Shown here: one piece after another, positions 17,737 to 26,689 of the stretch | How positions within the stretch are numbered: position 1 is the first letter of the stretch | How the letters are laid out: each line of letters begins with the position of its first letter | From: Leptodesmis sichuanensis A121 | GTDB taxonomy: Bacteria > Cyanobacteriota > Cyanobacteriia > Leptolyngbyales > Leptolyngbyaceae | Assembly: GCF_021379005.1 (NCBI RefSeq) | Contig: NZ_CP075171.1 | Coordinates: 1,116,001-1,180,000 of the forward strand | Length of the DNA: 64,000 bases | Reading direction: 5' to 3' | Program-made: the position numbers and the translations under genes | The notes under the pieces: model-generated | Database searches by the model: none | Seen by the model: only the letters and a program-made list of their open reading frames with translations | Told to the model about the DNA's origin: nothing

Positions 17737-18762
17737 ATGCCCCAATCATCGGCACAGGCATTAAAAGCTAATCCATTTCATCGAAAAAAAGCCAGCCGTG
17801 AGCTGAAGGAGGGCTTGATTCAGTTTGTGCTGCTATTAGCAGGGCTTTCCTGCGTGGCAACGACCCTGGCCATTATGTACATTCTGATCATCGAGTCCGT
17901 TCACTTTTTCCAGCAGGTTTCCCTTGTGGAATTTCTCACGAGTAAGGACTGGTCGCCCTTATTTGATCCACCAGGGTATGGAATTCTACCGTTAGTGTCT
18001 GGAACTCTGACAACCACGTTGGTGGCTCTGGTGGTTGCGGTGCCGATGGGCACGATCGCAGCCGTGTATGTCAGTGAGTTTGCGTCTCCCAAGGTGCGAG
18101 AGACCGTCAAGCCCATTCTGGAACTGCTGGCTGGGATTCCTACCGTGGTGTATGGCTACTTTGCGCTGCTATTTGTTACCCCAATCCTGCAATGGCTGTA
18201 TGCTCCCATCGGTCCAATTTTGTCAGAAAAACTGCCAGCCACATTGAGCGAAAGTGCGCCCTGGTTAGCTGAGTGGTTACAAAGGACATTTCCGATAGAA
18301 CTCTCAGGCTTCAATATGCTGGGGCCAGGAATTGTCATGGGGTTGATGATTACTCCACTGATCAGTTCTATCAGTGAAGATGCCATGCGAGCCGTACCTG
18401 TAAGCCTGCGGGAAGGCTCTTACTCGATGGGGGCTACCCGCTTCCAAACGGCCTGGAAGGTGGTATTTCCGGCGGCAATTTCTGGCATTATTGCTGCCTA
18501 TATCTTGGGGATTTCGCGAGCCGTTGGAGAGACGATGATTGTCGCGATCGCAGCGGGGTTGCAACCCAACTTCACCTTCAATCCCCTGGAGTCTGCCGCG
18601 ACCATTACGGCGTATATTGTCCAGGTCAGTTTAGGGGATTTGCCCCACGGTTCGCTGGAATATCAAACCATCTTTGCGGCTGGCCTTACCCTTGTCTTGG
18701 TAACGCTGGTGTTCAACATTCTAGGTTACCTCCTGACCCAACGTTTCCGCGAGAAGTATTAA
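17737..18762 (+). CDS. pstC: Phosphate ABC transporter permease PstC
   Basis: 341 residues with six predicted membrane helices. The permease signature around E-G-S-Y-S-M-G-A-T-R-F-Q-T-A-W-K-V-V-F-P-A-A-I-S-G (EAA loop) contacts the ATPase. The N-terminal segment L-A-I-M-Y-I-L-I-I-E-S-V-H-F-F and E-L-L-A-G-I-P-T-V-V-Y-G-Y are typical of PstC. It pairs with PstA to form the membrane channel for phosphate. It ends one base before pstA, so the two are translationally close. Confidence 0.95.
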   Translation: MPQSSAQALKANPFHRKKASRELKEGLIQFVLLLAGLSCVATTLAIMYILIIESVHFFQQVSLVEFLTSKDWSPLFDPPGYGILPLVSGTLTTTLVALVVAVPMGTIAAVYVSEFASPKVRETVKPILELLAGIPTVVYGYFALLFVTPILQWLYAPIGPILSEKLPATLSESAPWLAEWLQRTFPIELSGFNMLGPGIVMGLMITPLISSISEDAMRAVPVSLREGSYSMGATRFQTAWKVVFPAAISGIIAAYILGISRAVGETMIVAIAAGLQPNFTFNPLESAATITAYIVQVSLGDLPHGSLEYQTIFAAGLTLVLVTLVFNILGYLLTQRFREKY

Positions 18763-18763
18763 C

Positions 18764-19702
18764 ATGGCACAGGGTGACATGGCACAGGAAAATTTTAAGA
18801 CGGTTCAAGATGGAGTGTCGAAGCGGCAGTTTTTGAGCGCAGCCTTCTCCATCCTGGGATTATTGGTGATCCTGGTGTCTACGATCGTCCTGTTGGCCCT
18901 GGTGGTGCAGCTATTTGTGCAGGGGTATCCCCGGTTAAATTGGCAGTTTTTCACGTCTTTTCCTAGCAGTAATTACCAGGAAGCCGGGATCCTGGCAGCC
19001 TGGGTCGGTTCCTTTCTGGTGATGCTGGTGACAGTCACGATCGCAGTGCCGCTAGGGGTGGCTGCTGGGATTTACCTGGAAGAGTATGGTGGCAAGAATT
19101 GGTTGGCTGCCATTATTGAAATTAACGTGACCAACCTGGCTGGTGTGCCCTCAATTGTCTATGGACTTCTGGCTTTGGGCTTTTTTAACGACACCCTGGG
19201 CTTAGGTGACAGTATTTCGACCGCAGGGTTGACGTTGGCTTTGCTGATCTTACCGATCGTGATTGTGACTACTCGGGAAGCCTTACGAGCTATTCCCAAT
19301 AGCTTGCGGGAGGCGGCCTATGCGGTGGGATCGAGTAAATGGCAGGTGATCTGGGATCATATTCTGCCTTGTTCATACGGCAGCATTTTAACAGGGATCA
19401 TTATTGGCTTGTCGCGGGCGATCGGTGAAACAGCTCCTTTGATTACGATCGGAGCACTCACCTTTATTGCCTTTCTGCCTCCTGCGCCGATTCAGCCTGA
19501 TTTTCCTTTCATCTCCTTTGAATGGCTGAAGGCTCCGTTTACTGTGATGCCGATTCAAATGTTCAACTGGGTTTCCCGTCCGGAGCCAGAATTTCAGGTG
19601 AATGCTGCCGCCGCTGGGGCTGTTCTGATTGTCATGACTCTGACCATGAATGGTCTTGCTATCTATCTTCGTTATCGTTTTCGGAAAGGGGTGAAATGGT
19701 AG
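18764..19702 (+). CDS. pstA: Phosphate ABC transporter permease PstA
   Basis: 312 residues, about six membrane helices. Diagnostic segments are [16 protein letters not shown] and the EAA loop [21 protein letters not shown]. The start lies in a duplicated stretch (ATGGCACAG occurs at 18764 and 18779), so the first five residues are uncertain. Its stop codon overlaps the pstB start by seven bases, which indicates coupled translation. Confidence 0.95.
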   Translation: MAQGDMAQENFKTVQDGVSKRQFLSAAFSILGLLVILVSTIVLLALVVQLFVQGYPRLNWQFFTSFPSSNYQEAGILAAWVGSFLVMLVTVTIAVPLGVAAGIYLEEYGGKNWLAAIIEINVTNLAGVPSIVYGLLALGFFNDTLGLGDSISTAGLTLALLILPIVIVTTREALRAIPNSLREAAYAVGSSKWQVIWDHILPCSYGSILTGIIIGLSRAIGETAPLITIGALTFIAFLPPAPIQPDFPFISFEWLKAPFTVMPIQMFNWVSRPEPEFQVNAAAAGAVLIVMTLTMNGLAIYLRYRFRKGVKW

Positions 19703-20496
19703 ACGATCGCTCAAGCCATGTTGCCAACGCTGCCGAGTTGGATCCAAAGGCAGAGGTGCGCAACCTCAGTTTTTACTACAACAATGATGTTCTGGCATTA
19801 AAGAACATTAATTTGGTGGTGCCTAAGAATAAAGTAACGGCTCTGATTGGCCCATCCGGCTGTGGTAAAACAACTCTGTTAAGGTGCTTTAACCGGATGC
19901 ATGACTTGTATCCTGGGAACCGTTATGAGGGTCAAATCTATTTAGATGACGTGAATATCCTGAGTCGCAAGGTGGATCCGATCGAAGTGCGAATGCGAGT
20001 CAGCATGGTGTTCCAACGTCCTAATCCATTCCCTAAAACGATTTATGAAAATGTTGCCTATGGCTTGCGGGTACAGGGCTTAAGCAAAGGTAGCTCGATT
20101 GATGAGAGAGTTGAAGCCGCCCTTAAGGATGCAGCGCTGTGGAATGAGGTGAAGGATCGATTATCCGACTCAGCTTACAATTTGTCTGGTGGGCAGCAGC
20201 AGCGATTGTGCATTGCCAGGGCGATCGCCACCAATCCGGATATTGTCTTGTTTGATGAACCCACCTCGGCACTGGATCCGATCGCTACAGCCAGCATTGA
20301 GGATTTAGTGAATGAGTTAAAGCAACAGTTAACCATTTTGATCGTTACCCACAGCATGCAGCAAGCCGCTCGGCTGTCGGATTACACCGCCTTTATGTAT
20401 TTGGGAGAGTTGTTAGAGTTTAACAGCACCAAACTTTTATTTAACGAACCTACCCTGCAACAAACCAAAGATTATGTTGCTGGACGCTTTGGTTAA
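19696..20496 (+). CDS. pstB: Phosphate ABC transporter ATP-binding protein
   Basis: 266 residues from the ATG at 19696, which overlaps the pstA stop. Longer upstream frames run inside pstA and are rejected. It has Walker [10 protein letters not shown], a Q-loop in V-F-Q-R-P-N-P-F-P, the ABC signature L-S-G-G-Q-Q-Q-R, Walker [13 protein letters not shown] and the H-loop V-T-H-S-M. The N-P-F-P-K-T-I-Y segment is characteristic of PstB. It powers phosphate import. No phoU gene follows; the next gene is on the other strand. Confidence 0.96.
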   Translation: MVDDRSSHVANAAELDPKAEVRNLSFYYNNDVLALKNINLVVPKNKVTALIGPSGCGKTTLLRCFNRMHDLYPGNRYEGQIYLDDVNILSRKVDPIEVRMRVSMVFQRPNPFPKTIYENVAYGLRVQGLSKGSSIDERVEAALKDAALWNEVKDRLSDSAYNLSGGQQQRLCIARAIATNPDIVLFDEPTSALDPIATASIEDLVNELKQQLTILIVTHSMQQAARLSDYTAFMYLGELLEFNSTKLLFNEPTLQQTKDYVAGRFG

Positions 20497-20535
20497 TTGC
20501 GGGGAACTTTCAGGAATCGTTTCATTCCCCATTCC

Positions 20536-21111
20536 CTAATCTGGGAAAGCAACCCCTGTAGACGGATCCCGGATATACAGGCCCAAGGTCAGCGATCGCA
20601 GAACTTCATCCCAAACAGGAGTCATCACATCCGCCTGATCTGCCCAGTAATCGAAGGTGATCAGAACCTGAATATTAGAGCCTAAGCCGACACAAATCCG
20701 TGAGTAAGCTTCTCGTTTCTCGTTGGAATCGATGAACTTCAATTCCACCCAGACAATGCGAGCGGTTTGCCGATTCAAGGTAATCACCTCTCCCCGTTCA
20801 ATCACATCGCGACTATCCTGTTCAGCAATTTTCTTGAGCGTGGCTGCCAGAGGAAAGAGGCTGTAGTCGGCGGGAGGCAGGCGGTTAAAGGACATCTCCA
20901 GACAGCAATCATTGTTGGGGGGCTGCTTTTCCATAAATTTGAAAGATTTTTCACCGGGTTCTAGATGCCAGCCTCTGGGAATATCAAATCGGACTGCCCC
21001 CCGATCGGCTACAAAAATCTTGTAACCGGGCTTACTCTTCCAGCGATGATCTTCCTTCAGTTCCAGGGTTTGTTGAATCCACTCCGGTTTACCCTTCTTG
21101 CGCTTTCCCAT
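20536..21111 (-). CDS. Conserved hypothetical cytosolic protein
   Basis: 191 residues, no signal peptide or membrane helix. The start M-G-K-R-K-K-G-K-P-E-W is strongly basic. It is followed by a beta-rich domain with F-D-I-P-R-G-W-H-L and V-W-V-E-L-K-F. Composition and codon use match neighbouring genes, and the frame is clean. I recognise this as a cyanobacterial protein of unknown function. It is downstream of, and opposite in direction to, pstB, and probably unrelated to phosphate uptake. Confidence 0.6.
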   Translation of the reverse strand: MGKRKKGKPEWIQQTLELKEDHRWKSKPGYKIFVADRGAVRFDIPRGWHLEPGEKSFKFMEKQPPNNDCCLEMSFNRLPPADYSLFPLAATLKKIAEQDSRDVIERGEVITLNRQTARIVWVELKFIDSNEKREAYSRICVGLGSNIQVLITFDYWADQADVMTPVWDEVLRSLTLGLYIRDPSTGVAFPD

Positions 21112-21163
21112 TCGCTGCTTCCTATTTTTAGTCTGCCTGATTCATCTTATGCCTATCCCATTT

Positions 21164-21376
21164 TTAACCAGTCAAACACTTGAGTTGGGGATAAGCAATT
21201 TGCGATGCTTCAACAACCCGATTGATGGTATCTACAAGTTTTGCCTGCAGTCTGGAATGTTTAGCCTTAGGCATCGGCTTCTGAATAATTTCACCTTCGA
21301 TATATTCGCTGGCAGGCTTCGTTTCCGAGAGTTGTAAAAATTCTTTCAGGGTAATTTGGGCGCTGGTTGATGTCAT
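21164..21376 (-). pseudogene. Truncated Uma2-family (DUF820) endonuclease-like gene
   Basis: 70 residues: M-T-S-T-S-A-Q-I-T-L-K-E-F-L-Q-L-S-E-T-K-P-A-S-E-Y-I-E-G-E-I-I-Q-K-P. This is the typical N-terminus of the Uma2/DUF820 family, which is abundant in cyanobacteria. Family members run to about 180-200 residues and carry PD-(D/E)XK-like catalytic residues further on. This frame stops after Y-P-Q-L-K-C-L-T-G, so the nuclease core is missing. It directly follows the DUF389 gene (overlap of 4 bases at 21373-21376). Confidence 0.7.
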
Positions 21377-22473
21377 AGTCGCTTGTTAGAGTCATGATTT
21401 GTCATGAATTGAGAAGCAAACTGGGAGCGATCGGGCTGGATCACTGAATTATGCGGCTTGCCCTCTCGTCGAATCTCCTCCACCTGTCCCACTACAAATA
21501 TCAGGATAAACGGTTGTCCCATTTCTGCTTGGACAAAATCTTCCAAGAGCGCTACCTGGTTGGGCGTGATTGGTTCTCTCGCCCGGACGTTTAGCCGTAC
21601 CTCTGGTGGGTCAGTTAACCAGTTGATGCGACTGGTCATTAGTTCAATGCGTTGAAAGGTGATGGTGCGATTCAGCAGAGCCTCCCGCAGGCTGGCTTCC
21701 AGTTGGGACTGGCGTACCAGTTGACCAAAACTGACACCCAGAGGAATGAGCAGAACTGCTATGCTGGCCAGGGTCAGGAACAGCGCCTTGCGGGCACGGG
21801 TAAAGGAGGCATAACCCGCAACCAGAAAGGTCAGCATACAGGCCAGAATAATGCCCAGTAGATTGGTCAGGTAGAGCAGGGTGGCCCCCCAACTGAGCGA
21901 CCAGTCAGCCTGGGAGATTCCCAGTCCAATTACACAAATTGGGGGCATCAGGGCAACGGCGATCGCGGTTCCCGCCAAACTCCCAGAAATCTTGGGCTGC
22001 ACTTTGGCGTAGCCGCTGATGCCACCAGCTACTACTGCAACCCCCAGATCTAGCAGGGTTGGCTCCCCTCGCGCCAGCACCTCAGTGCCAAAATTGGAGA
22101 TGCCTACCAACCGACCCAGTCCACAGGCCAAAACAAGAGCCAGCAACGTTCCCACCATGATCGAGGTGATGCCCCGACGCAACAGCGCCACATCGCCTTC
22201 GAGCGCACCAAAGGCAACCCCGCGAATTGGCAGCATCAACGGGGCGATGATCATGGCACCAATAATCACTGCTGGGCTGTTAGCCACCAGGCCAAAGGTG
22301 GCGATCGCGCAGGAACTGACAATCAAAATTAGAAAGGAAAAGTCAGGCGTTGATTCCTCCAGCAGTTTTGCCCGCACCTGTTGCACCTGAAGCAGCTTCT
22401 CATCAGACCATCTGATTGATCGGAAGCGATCGCGGATGTTGTTTAGCACCTCTGCCTCTTCTGAGGATTGCAA
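21373..22473 (-). CDS. DUF389 domain membrane protein
   Basis: 366 residues from a TTG (22473) or a GTG (22449). After a soluble N-terminus there are about six to eight hydrophobic segments. The DUF389 hallmark is visible: N-S-P-A-V-I-I-G-A-M-I-I-A-P-L-M-L-P-I, with later G-S-L-A-G-T-A-I-A-V-A-L-M-P-P-I-C-V-I-G. Function of the family is unknown; transport is often suggested. A soluble C-terminal domain of about 100 residues follows. It is the likely upstream partner of the truncated Uma2 gene. Confidence 0.85.
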   Translation of the reverse strand: MQSSEEAEVLNNIRDRFRSIRWSDEKLLQVQQVRAKLLEESTPDFSFLILIVSSCAIATFGLVANSPAVIIGAMIIAPLMLPIRGVAFGALEGDVALLRRGITSIMVGTLLALVLACGLGRLVGISNFGTEVLARGEPTLLDLGVAVVAGGISGYAKVQPKISGSLAGTAIAVALMPPICVIGLGISQADWSLSWGATLLYLTNLLGIILACMLTFLVAGYASFTRARKALFLTLASIAVLLIPLGVSFGQLVRQSQLEASLREALLNRTITFQRIELMTSRINWLTDPPEVRLNVRAREPITPNQVALLEDFVQAEMGQPFILIFVVGQVEEIRREGKPHNSVIQPDRSQFASQFMTNHDSNKRL

Positions 22474-22627
22474 GCCCTTTCAGGGTCATGAGTACTCTTC
22501 TATCACAGAACGGTGGATAGGAATGCAAAGGGCTGCCTCCGCAGCGTCTTTTTAACAGCAGGTTCGATCGCAGCCCAAACCACCGAAAATAGGAAGAACA
22601 GACTGTTGTGGGTTAGGAGAAGAAACC

Positions 22628-23533
22628 GTGCTGAGTTCAACACAGGAATTGCTAGAAACGGCTCGACGGAATAGCTATGCGATCGGGGCGTTTAATGTGT
22701 ACAACCTGGAAGGGGTGAAAGCGGTGATCAGTGCGGCGGCGGACAACAACAGTCCAGCAATGTTGCAACTGCATCCCAGTGCCCTGAGATATGGAGGCGC
22801 TCCTCTGGTGGCTATGTGTTTGCAAGCAGCCAAAGATGCGCGAGTGCCGATCGCGGTTCACCTGGATCACAGCACTTCAGCCAAGGACATTCGCACGGCT
22901 CTGGAAGTGGGAATGAACTCCATCATGGCCGACGGCTCTCACCTGCCCTACGAGGAAAACATGGCCTTTACCCGTGAAATGACCCGCTTAGCTCATGCCA
23001 AAGGGGCGATCGTAGAAGCCGAAATTGGTCGCATCAGCGGCACAGAAGATGGGCTGACGATCGCTGAAAAGGAAGCCAAGATGACCGACCCCGATCAGGC
23101 TGTGGAATTTGTGAAGGCGACCCAGGTAGATGCCCTCGCGGTGACGATCGGCAATGTTCACGGAGAATACAAAAGCCCACCTCGCCTGGACTTTCCCCGC
23201 CTGAAACGAATTCGCCAGCTAATCCCTATCCCCCTCGTACTGCATGGTGCATCCGGCCTTCCTGAACCGATGATCAGCCAGTCGATCCACCTGGGAGTCT
23301 GCAAATTTAACGTCAATACCGAAGTGCGGCAGGCATACATCCAAGCGCTGCAGGAGGAGATATGTCGCGATGAACCGGGAGATTTGTTAGACGGTATGAG
23401 TGGTGCGATCGCGGCTATGCAAGAGGTGATCACCGCTAAACTGCGCCTCTTTGGTTCCGTCAACAAAGCTCATTTGCACCAATCCCCCTATGCTCAAATG
23501 CTGGCTGAGCGCTTTTCGGCTGAACGACCTTAG
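22628..23533 (+). CDS. Class II (metal-dependent) ketose-bisphosphate aldolase
   Basis: 301 residues from a GTG start. Class II aldolase motifs: A-F-N-V-Y-N-L-E near the N-terminus, H-L-D-H-S (zinc ligand region, about 78-82), V-E-A-E-I-G-R-I-S-G, N-V-H-G-E-Y, and V-L-H-G-A-S-G-L. These place it in the fructose-1,6-/tagatose-1,6-bisphosphate aldolase family. The sequence is shorter and more GatY/KbaY-like than the main cyanobacterial FbaA of the Calvin cycle, so the true substrate is uncertain. No sugar operon surrounds it. Confidence 0.85.
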   Translation: MLSSTQELLETARRNSYAIGAFNVYNLEGVKAVISAAADNNSPAMLQLHPSALRYGGAPLVAMCLQAAKDARVPIAVHLDHSTSAKDIRTALEVGMNSIMADGSHLPYEENMAFTREMTRLAHAKGAIVEAEIGRISGTEDGLTIAEKEAKMTDPDQAVEFVKATQVDALAVTIGNVHGEYKSPPRLDFPRLKRIRQLIPIPLVLHGASGLPEPMISQSIHLGVCKFNVNTEVRQAYIQALQEEICRDEPGDLLDGMSGAIAAMQEVITAKLRLFGSVNKAHLHQSPYAQMLAERFSAERP

Positions 23534-23660
23534 GAGGAACCATGCACAACTCCATGCCATATCGAGCCGAGATTGCTGCGACATCCCCCCGATGCTCTAT
23601 CGTCCAGGAATGAGCGTCGGGTACGACATTTCTCATGGTATATATCATTCCCTCATCCCC

Positions 23661-23939
23661 TCACCCCTTCATCCTCTTCGCCTCCAGCCAATTCTGGGTG
23701 ATTTCGCGGTGAAAGTCGGCCACATCAGAAGGCAGGTCTGGGTGAAGAGGCAGCATCACCTTCTTGTACAGCTTCTTGTACTTCCGGCACGCCTTGACCA
23801 GAGCTTTCAAATTCTTTTCCGTAGGAGTCCAGGTATAGGCTCTGGCCGCTTTGGTTACGGACAGGTTAGCCTCTCCCAGTTTGTCTTCTAGTGTCATAGG
23901 CCGTGCTGAAGTGAAAGGGGCGATCGCAGTATTACTCAT
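23661..23939 (-). CDS. Small conserved hypothetical protein
   Basis: 92 residues from the ATG at 23939; a TTG four codons upstream is weaker. The sequence is helical and basic: L-K-A-L-V-K-A-C-R-K-Y-K-K-L-Y-K-K-V-M-L, followed by H-P-D-L-P-S-D-V-A-D-F-H. No known motif. It is likely cytosolic and could bind nucleic acid because of its lysine-rich helix, but that is only an impression. Convergent with the aldolase gene. Confidence 0.55.
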   Translation of the reverse strand: MSNTAIAPFTSARPMTLEDKLGEANLSVTKAARAYTWTPTEKNLKALVKACRKYKKLYKKVMLPLHPDLPSDVADFHREITQNWLEAKRMKG

Positions 23940-23970
23940 CCTAGCGCCCAAAGAGGTAGATAAAAATTGT

Positions 23971-24029
23971 CCAAGTCCAGAACCGGAGTTTCTCTGATTG
24001 GAAAACGACCGTTTTCTAGCTGGGTGGTT
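23971..24029 (-). repeat. 59-bp dispersed repeat (copy 3, inverted)
   Basis: The reverse complement of the element at 8641. It begins CCAAGTCC and contains GAACCGGAGTTTCTCTGAT, while the far end is degraded (GGGTGGTT instead of GACTTGG). It lies upstream of the 92-residue gene. Confidence 0.55.
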
Positions 24030-24149
24030 TATTTCTCTTAATTAACTGATTCATTAAAGAAAGTAACCCCCTACGGTATCACAGGCGGCATAAATTTCTG
24101 GGTATCTTCAGATAAAGTAACAAGACTGACGCAGGGAATTATTAACGAC

Positions 24150-24317
24150 ATGGGAACCGCATCGAACCGCAAACTGGATACCCTCGCTGTGCTTGCTTCT
24201 CTGACCGTACCGATTTTTGAGACTCCTAAAAAGTTATTCCCGCAATGGGTAGAAGTCAACGGCAAAATGGAATGCTGCTGGGTAGAAGTTGAGAACGGAG
24301 CGCGATCGAGCCGTTAG
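24150..24317 (+). CDS. Small hypothetical protein (55 aa) upstream of gltX
   Basis: An ATG frame coding 55 residues: M-G-T-A-S-N-R-K-L-D-T-L-A-V-L-A-S-L-T-V-P then I-F-E-T-P-K-K-L-F-P-Q-W and V-E-V-N-G-K-M-E-C-C-W-V-E-V-E. It ends 44 bases before gltX on the same strand. The frame stays open for a further 108 bases upstream but contains no ATG, GTG or TTG there. Composition looks protein-like. I do not recognise the family. A minus-strand frame over the same bases is judged a shadow. Confidence 0.45.
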   Translation: MGTASNRKLDTLAVLASLTVPIFETPKKLFPQWVEVNGKMECCWVEVENGARSSR

Positions 24318-24361
24318 GTTTAGAATGGGGGATGCACAAAAATTCATAATTCCCTGGCTCT

Positions 24362-25810
24362 ATGTCTGTTCGTGTTCGTATTGCACCCAGTCCTACGGGT
24401 AATCTCCATATTGGCACCGCCCGGACTGCCGTTTTTAACTGGTTATTTGCCCGTCATCACGGCGGCACATTTGTATTGCGAATTGAGGACACAGACCTGG
24501 AGCGATCGCGCCCGGAGTTTACCCAAAACATTCTGGACGGACTGAAATGGCTGGGCCTGACCTGGGATGAAGGTCCCTTCTTCCAGACCCAGCGGCTGGA
24601 CTTATATCGTCGAAAGATTCAGGAATTGCTGGATCAAGGGCTGGCCTACCGCGCCTACGAAACACCGGAAGAACTGGAAACCATGCGGGAAGCCCAGAAA
24701 GCCAGGGGAGAAGCTCCCCGTTACAATAACGGCCACCGCCACCTGACTTTAGAACAACGCGCCGCCTATGAAGCCGAAGGCCGGACAGCCGTGATTCGCT
24801 TTAAGATCGATGACGATCGCGAAATTACCTGGACTGATCTGGTACGGGGCAAAATCACCTGGAAAGGCAAGGATCTGGGGGGCGATATGGTAATTGCCCG
24901 TGCTGCCACCGCGACAGACATTGGGCAACCCCTCTATAACTTCGTGGTGGTGGTAGACGATATCGACATGGCAATTACCCACGTCATCCGGGGCGAGGAT
25001 CACATTGGCAATACGCCCAAACAAATTCTGCTTTATGAAGCTTTAGGTGCTCCGGTGCCTGAATTTGGCCACACACCGCTGATTCTCAACCAGCAGGGAG
25101 CCAAATTATCCAAACGGGACGGTGTGACTTCCATCTCCGATTTTCAGAAGATGGGCTACGTCGCTCCTGCCCTTGCTAACTACATGACGCTGTTGGGCTG
25201 GACTCCTCCCGATGCCACTCAGGAAATCTTCACCCTGGAAGAAGCGGCCAAACAGTTCAGTTTCGATCGGGTCAACAAAGCCGGAGCCAAATTTGATTGG
25301 GATAAACTCAACTGGCTGAACAGCCAATACCTCCATGCCATGTCCGCCAGCGCCTTAACCGATTTGCTGATTCCCTACTGGCAGGCAGCGGGCTATGAAG
25401 TTGATTGGATCGCCAAACGTCCCTGGCTGGAACAAATCAGCGCTCTGATCGGCCCCAGTCTGACCCGGTTAGATGAGGCCGTCCCCATGACCCGCTATCT
25501 CTTTACGCAGGATGTGGGCTTCAGCGAAGAGGCCACCAGGAAGTTGCAGCAGGATGGCTCAGCGGCGATCGTCGCAGCCCTGTCCACTGCTCTCTCCCAA
25601 TCCTCCGAACTGACAGAATCCAGTGCCCAGAGCTTAATTAAACAGGTCGCTACCGATCTAGGTCGTAAAGAAGGCCAACTCAAACCCATCCTGCGAGCGG
25701 CTTTAACGGGAGAAACCAAAGGCCCAGACTTAATTCAATCCTGGCTACTCCTACATCAACAGGGATGGGATACGGCTCGCCTGCAGGCGGCTCTGGCGAT
25801 CGTCCAATAA
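24362..25810 (+). CDS. gltX: Glutamyl-tRNA synthetase
   Basis: 482 residues. The class I aminoacyl-tRNA synthetase HIGH motif is seen as [15 protein letters not shown] (about 8-22). The KMSKS equivalent is K-L-S-K-R-D-G (about 248). F-V-L-R-I-E-D-T-D and [10 protein letters not shown] are catalytic-domain landmarks of GluRS. It charges tRNA-Glu, which in cyanobacteria also feeds tetrapyrrole synthesis. Most cyanobacterial GluRS are non-discriminating and also charge tRNA-Gln. Full length, with no anomalies. Confidence 0.97.
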   Translation: MSVRVRIAPSPTGNLHIGTARTAVFNWLFARHHGGTFVLRIEDTDLERSRPEFTQNILDGLKWLGLTWDEGPFFQTQRLDLYRRKIQELLDQGLAYRAYETPEELETMREAQKARGEAPRYNNGHRHLTLEQRAAYEAEGRTAVIRFKIDDDREITWTDLVRGKITWKGKDLGGDMVIARAATATDIGQPLYNFVVVVDDIDMAITHVIRGEDHIGNTPKQILLYEALGAPVPEFGHTPLILNQQGAKLSKRDGVTSISDFQKMGYVAPALANYMTLLGWTPPDATQEIFTLEEAAKQFSFDRVNKAGAKFDWDKLNWLNSQYLHAMSASALTDLLIPYWQAAGYEVDWIAKRPWLEQISALIGPSLTRLDEAVPMTRYLFTQDVGFSEEATRKLQQDGSAAIVAALSTALSQSSELTESSAQSLIKQVATDLGRKEGQLKPILRAALTGETKGPDLIQSWLLLHQQGWDTARLQAALAIVQ

Positions 25811-25879
25811 TTTTGGTGGCTGAGAACCCTGGCATCTCAAAGATTCTGGGGTTCTTGATGGAGGCTTTATGCTTGAGCT

Positions 25880-26491
25880 ATGGAACATCCCTCACCCTAT
25901 ATTGACCCTCAATGGTTAAGCCGTCCTGCTCCAGAGGTGGCACCCGACTTGATTGGTTGTGTCCTGGTCAGACAACTGCCTGATGGGGCGATCGTCCGGG
26001 GACTGATTGTAGAAACGGAAGCCTATGCAGCGGATGATCCGGCCTGCCATGCCTATCGCCGTCGCACGCCGCGAAACTCGGTGATGTTTGGGCCTGCGGG
26101 AGTGTCCTATGTCTACCTGATTTATGGAATTTACCATTGCTTAAATGTGGTCACAGATCTGGATGGCCTGCCCAGTGCGGTTCTGATTCGAGCGCTCCAG
26201 CTAGAAGGTGTTCCTGCCTGGATTGCACCTCAGGAGAAAGTAAAGCTGCATCGACTGGCGGCTGGCCCTGGAAAATTGTGTCAGACCCTGAAGATTGATC
26301 GCGCCCTCAACGGTACTCCCCTGCAACCTGACTCTCCCTTGTGGCTGGAACATCGCAGCGATCGTCTGCAACGGCAGCTAGACACCGACCAATTAACCCT
26401 GACTCAAACCACTCGCATCGGTCTCACCCAGGGAGTGGAACTTCCCTGGCGCTGGTACTTAACCAAATGTCCCGCCGTCTCAAGAAAGTAA
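25880..26491 (+). CDS. DNA-3-methyladenine glycosylase (Mpg/AAG type)
   Basis: 203 residues. The AAG-family core is plain: G-L-I-V-E-T-E-A-Y (with the catalytic Glu), [20 protein letters not shown] and [16 protein letters not shown], then A-A-G-P-G-K-L-C. It excises alkylated purines such as 3-methyladenine, starting base-excision repair. It follows gltX at 69 bases on the same strand and could share its transcript. Confidence 0.93.
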   Translation: MEHPSPYIDPQWLSRPAPEVAPDLIGCVLVRQLPDGAIVRGLIVETEAYAADDPACHAYRRRTPRNSVMFGPAGVSYVYLIYGIYHCLNVVTDLDGLPSAVLIRALQLEGVPAWIAPQEKVKLHRLAAGPGKLCQTLKIDRALNGTPLQPDSPLWLEHRSDRLQRQLDTDQLTLTQTTRIGLTQGVELPWRWYLTKCPAVSRK

Positions 26492-26689
26492 CTGTAATGA
26501 CACGGGAGGTTATTCCGATTCGATTTGGTGCGTTACGCTAACGCCAACAGCACCCTACGGGTACTCTTAACTCTTCCCCTCTACCTTCAAAAATAGGAAG
26601 AAAAAGCGATCGCTGAGCCAAGTTTCACTATAATGTCCGCCATTGATTTGGAATTTCCGATCCGATCGCTGGAGCGACGTGGTTAAGCG

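Noticed and set aside
19522-19695. Upstream extension of pstB into pstA
   Set aside because: The extension is out of phase with conserved pstA sequence. The ATG at 19696 gives a normal-length PstB.
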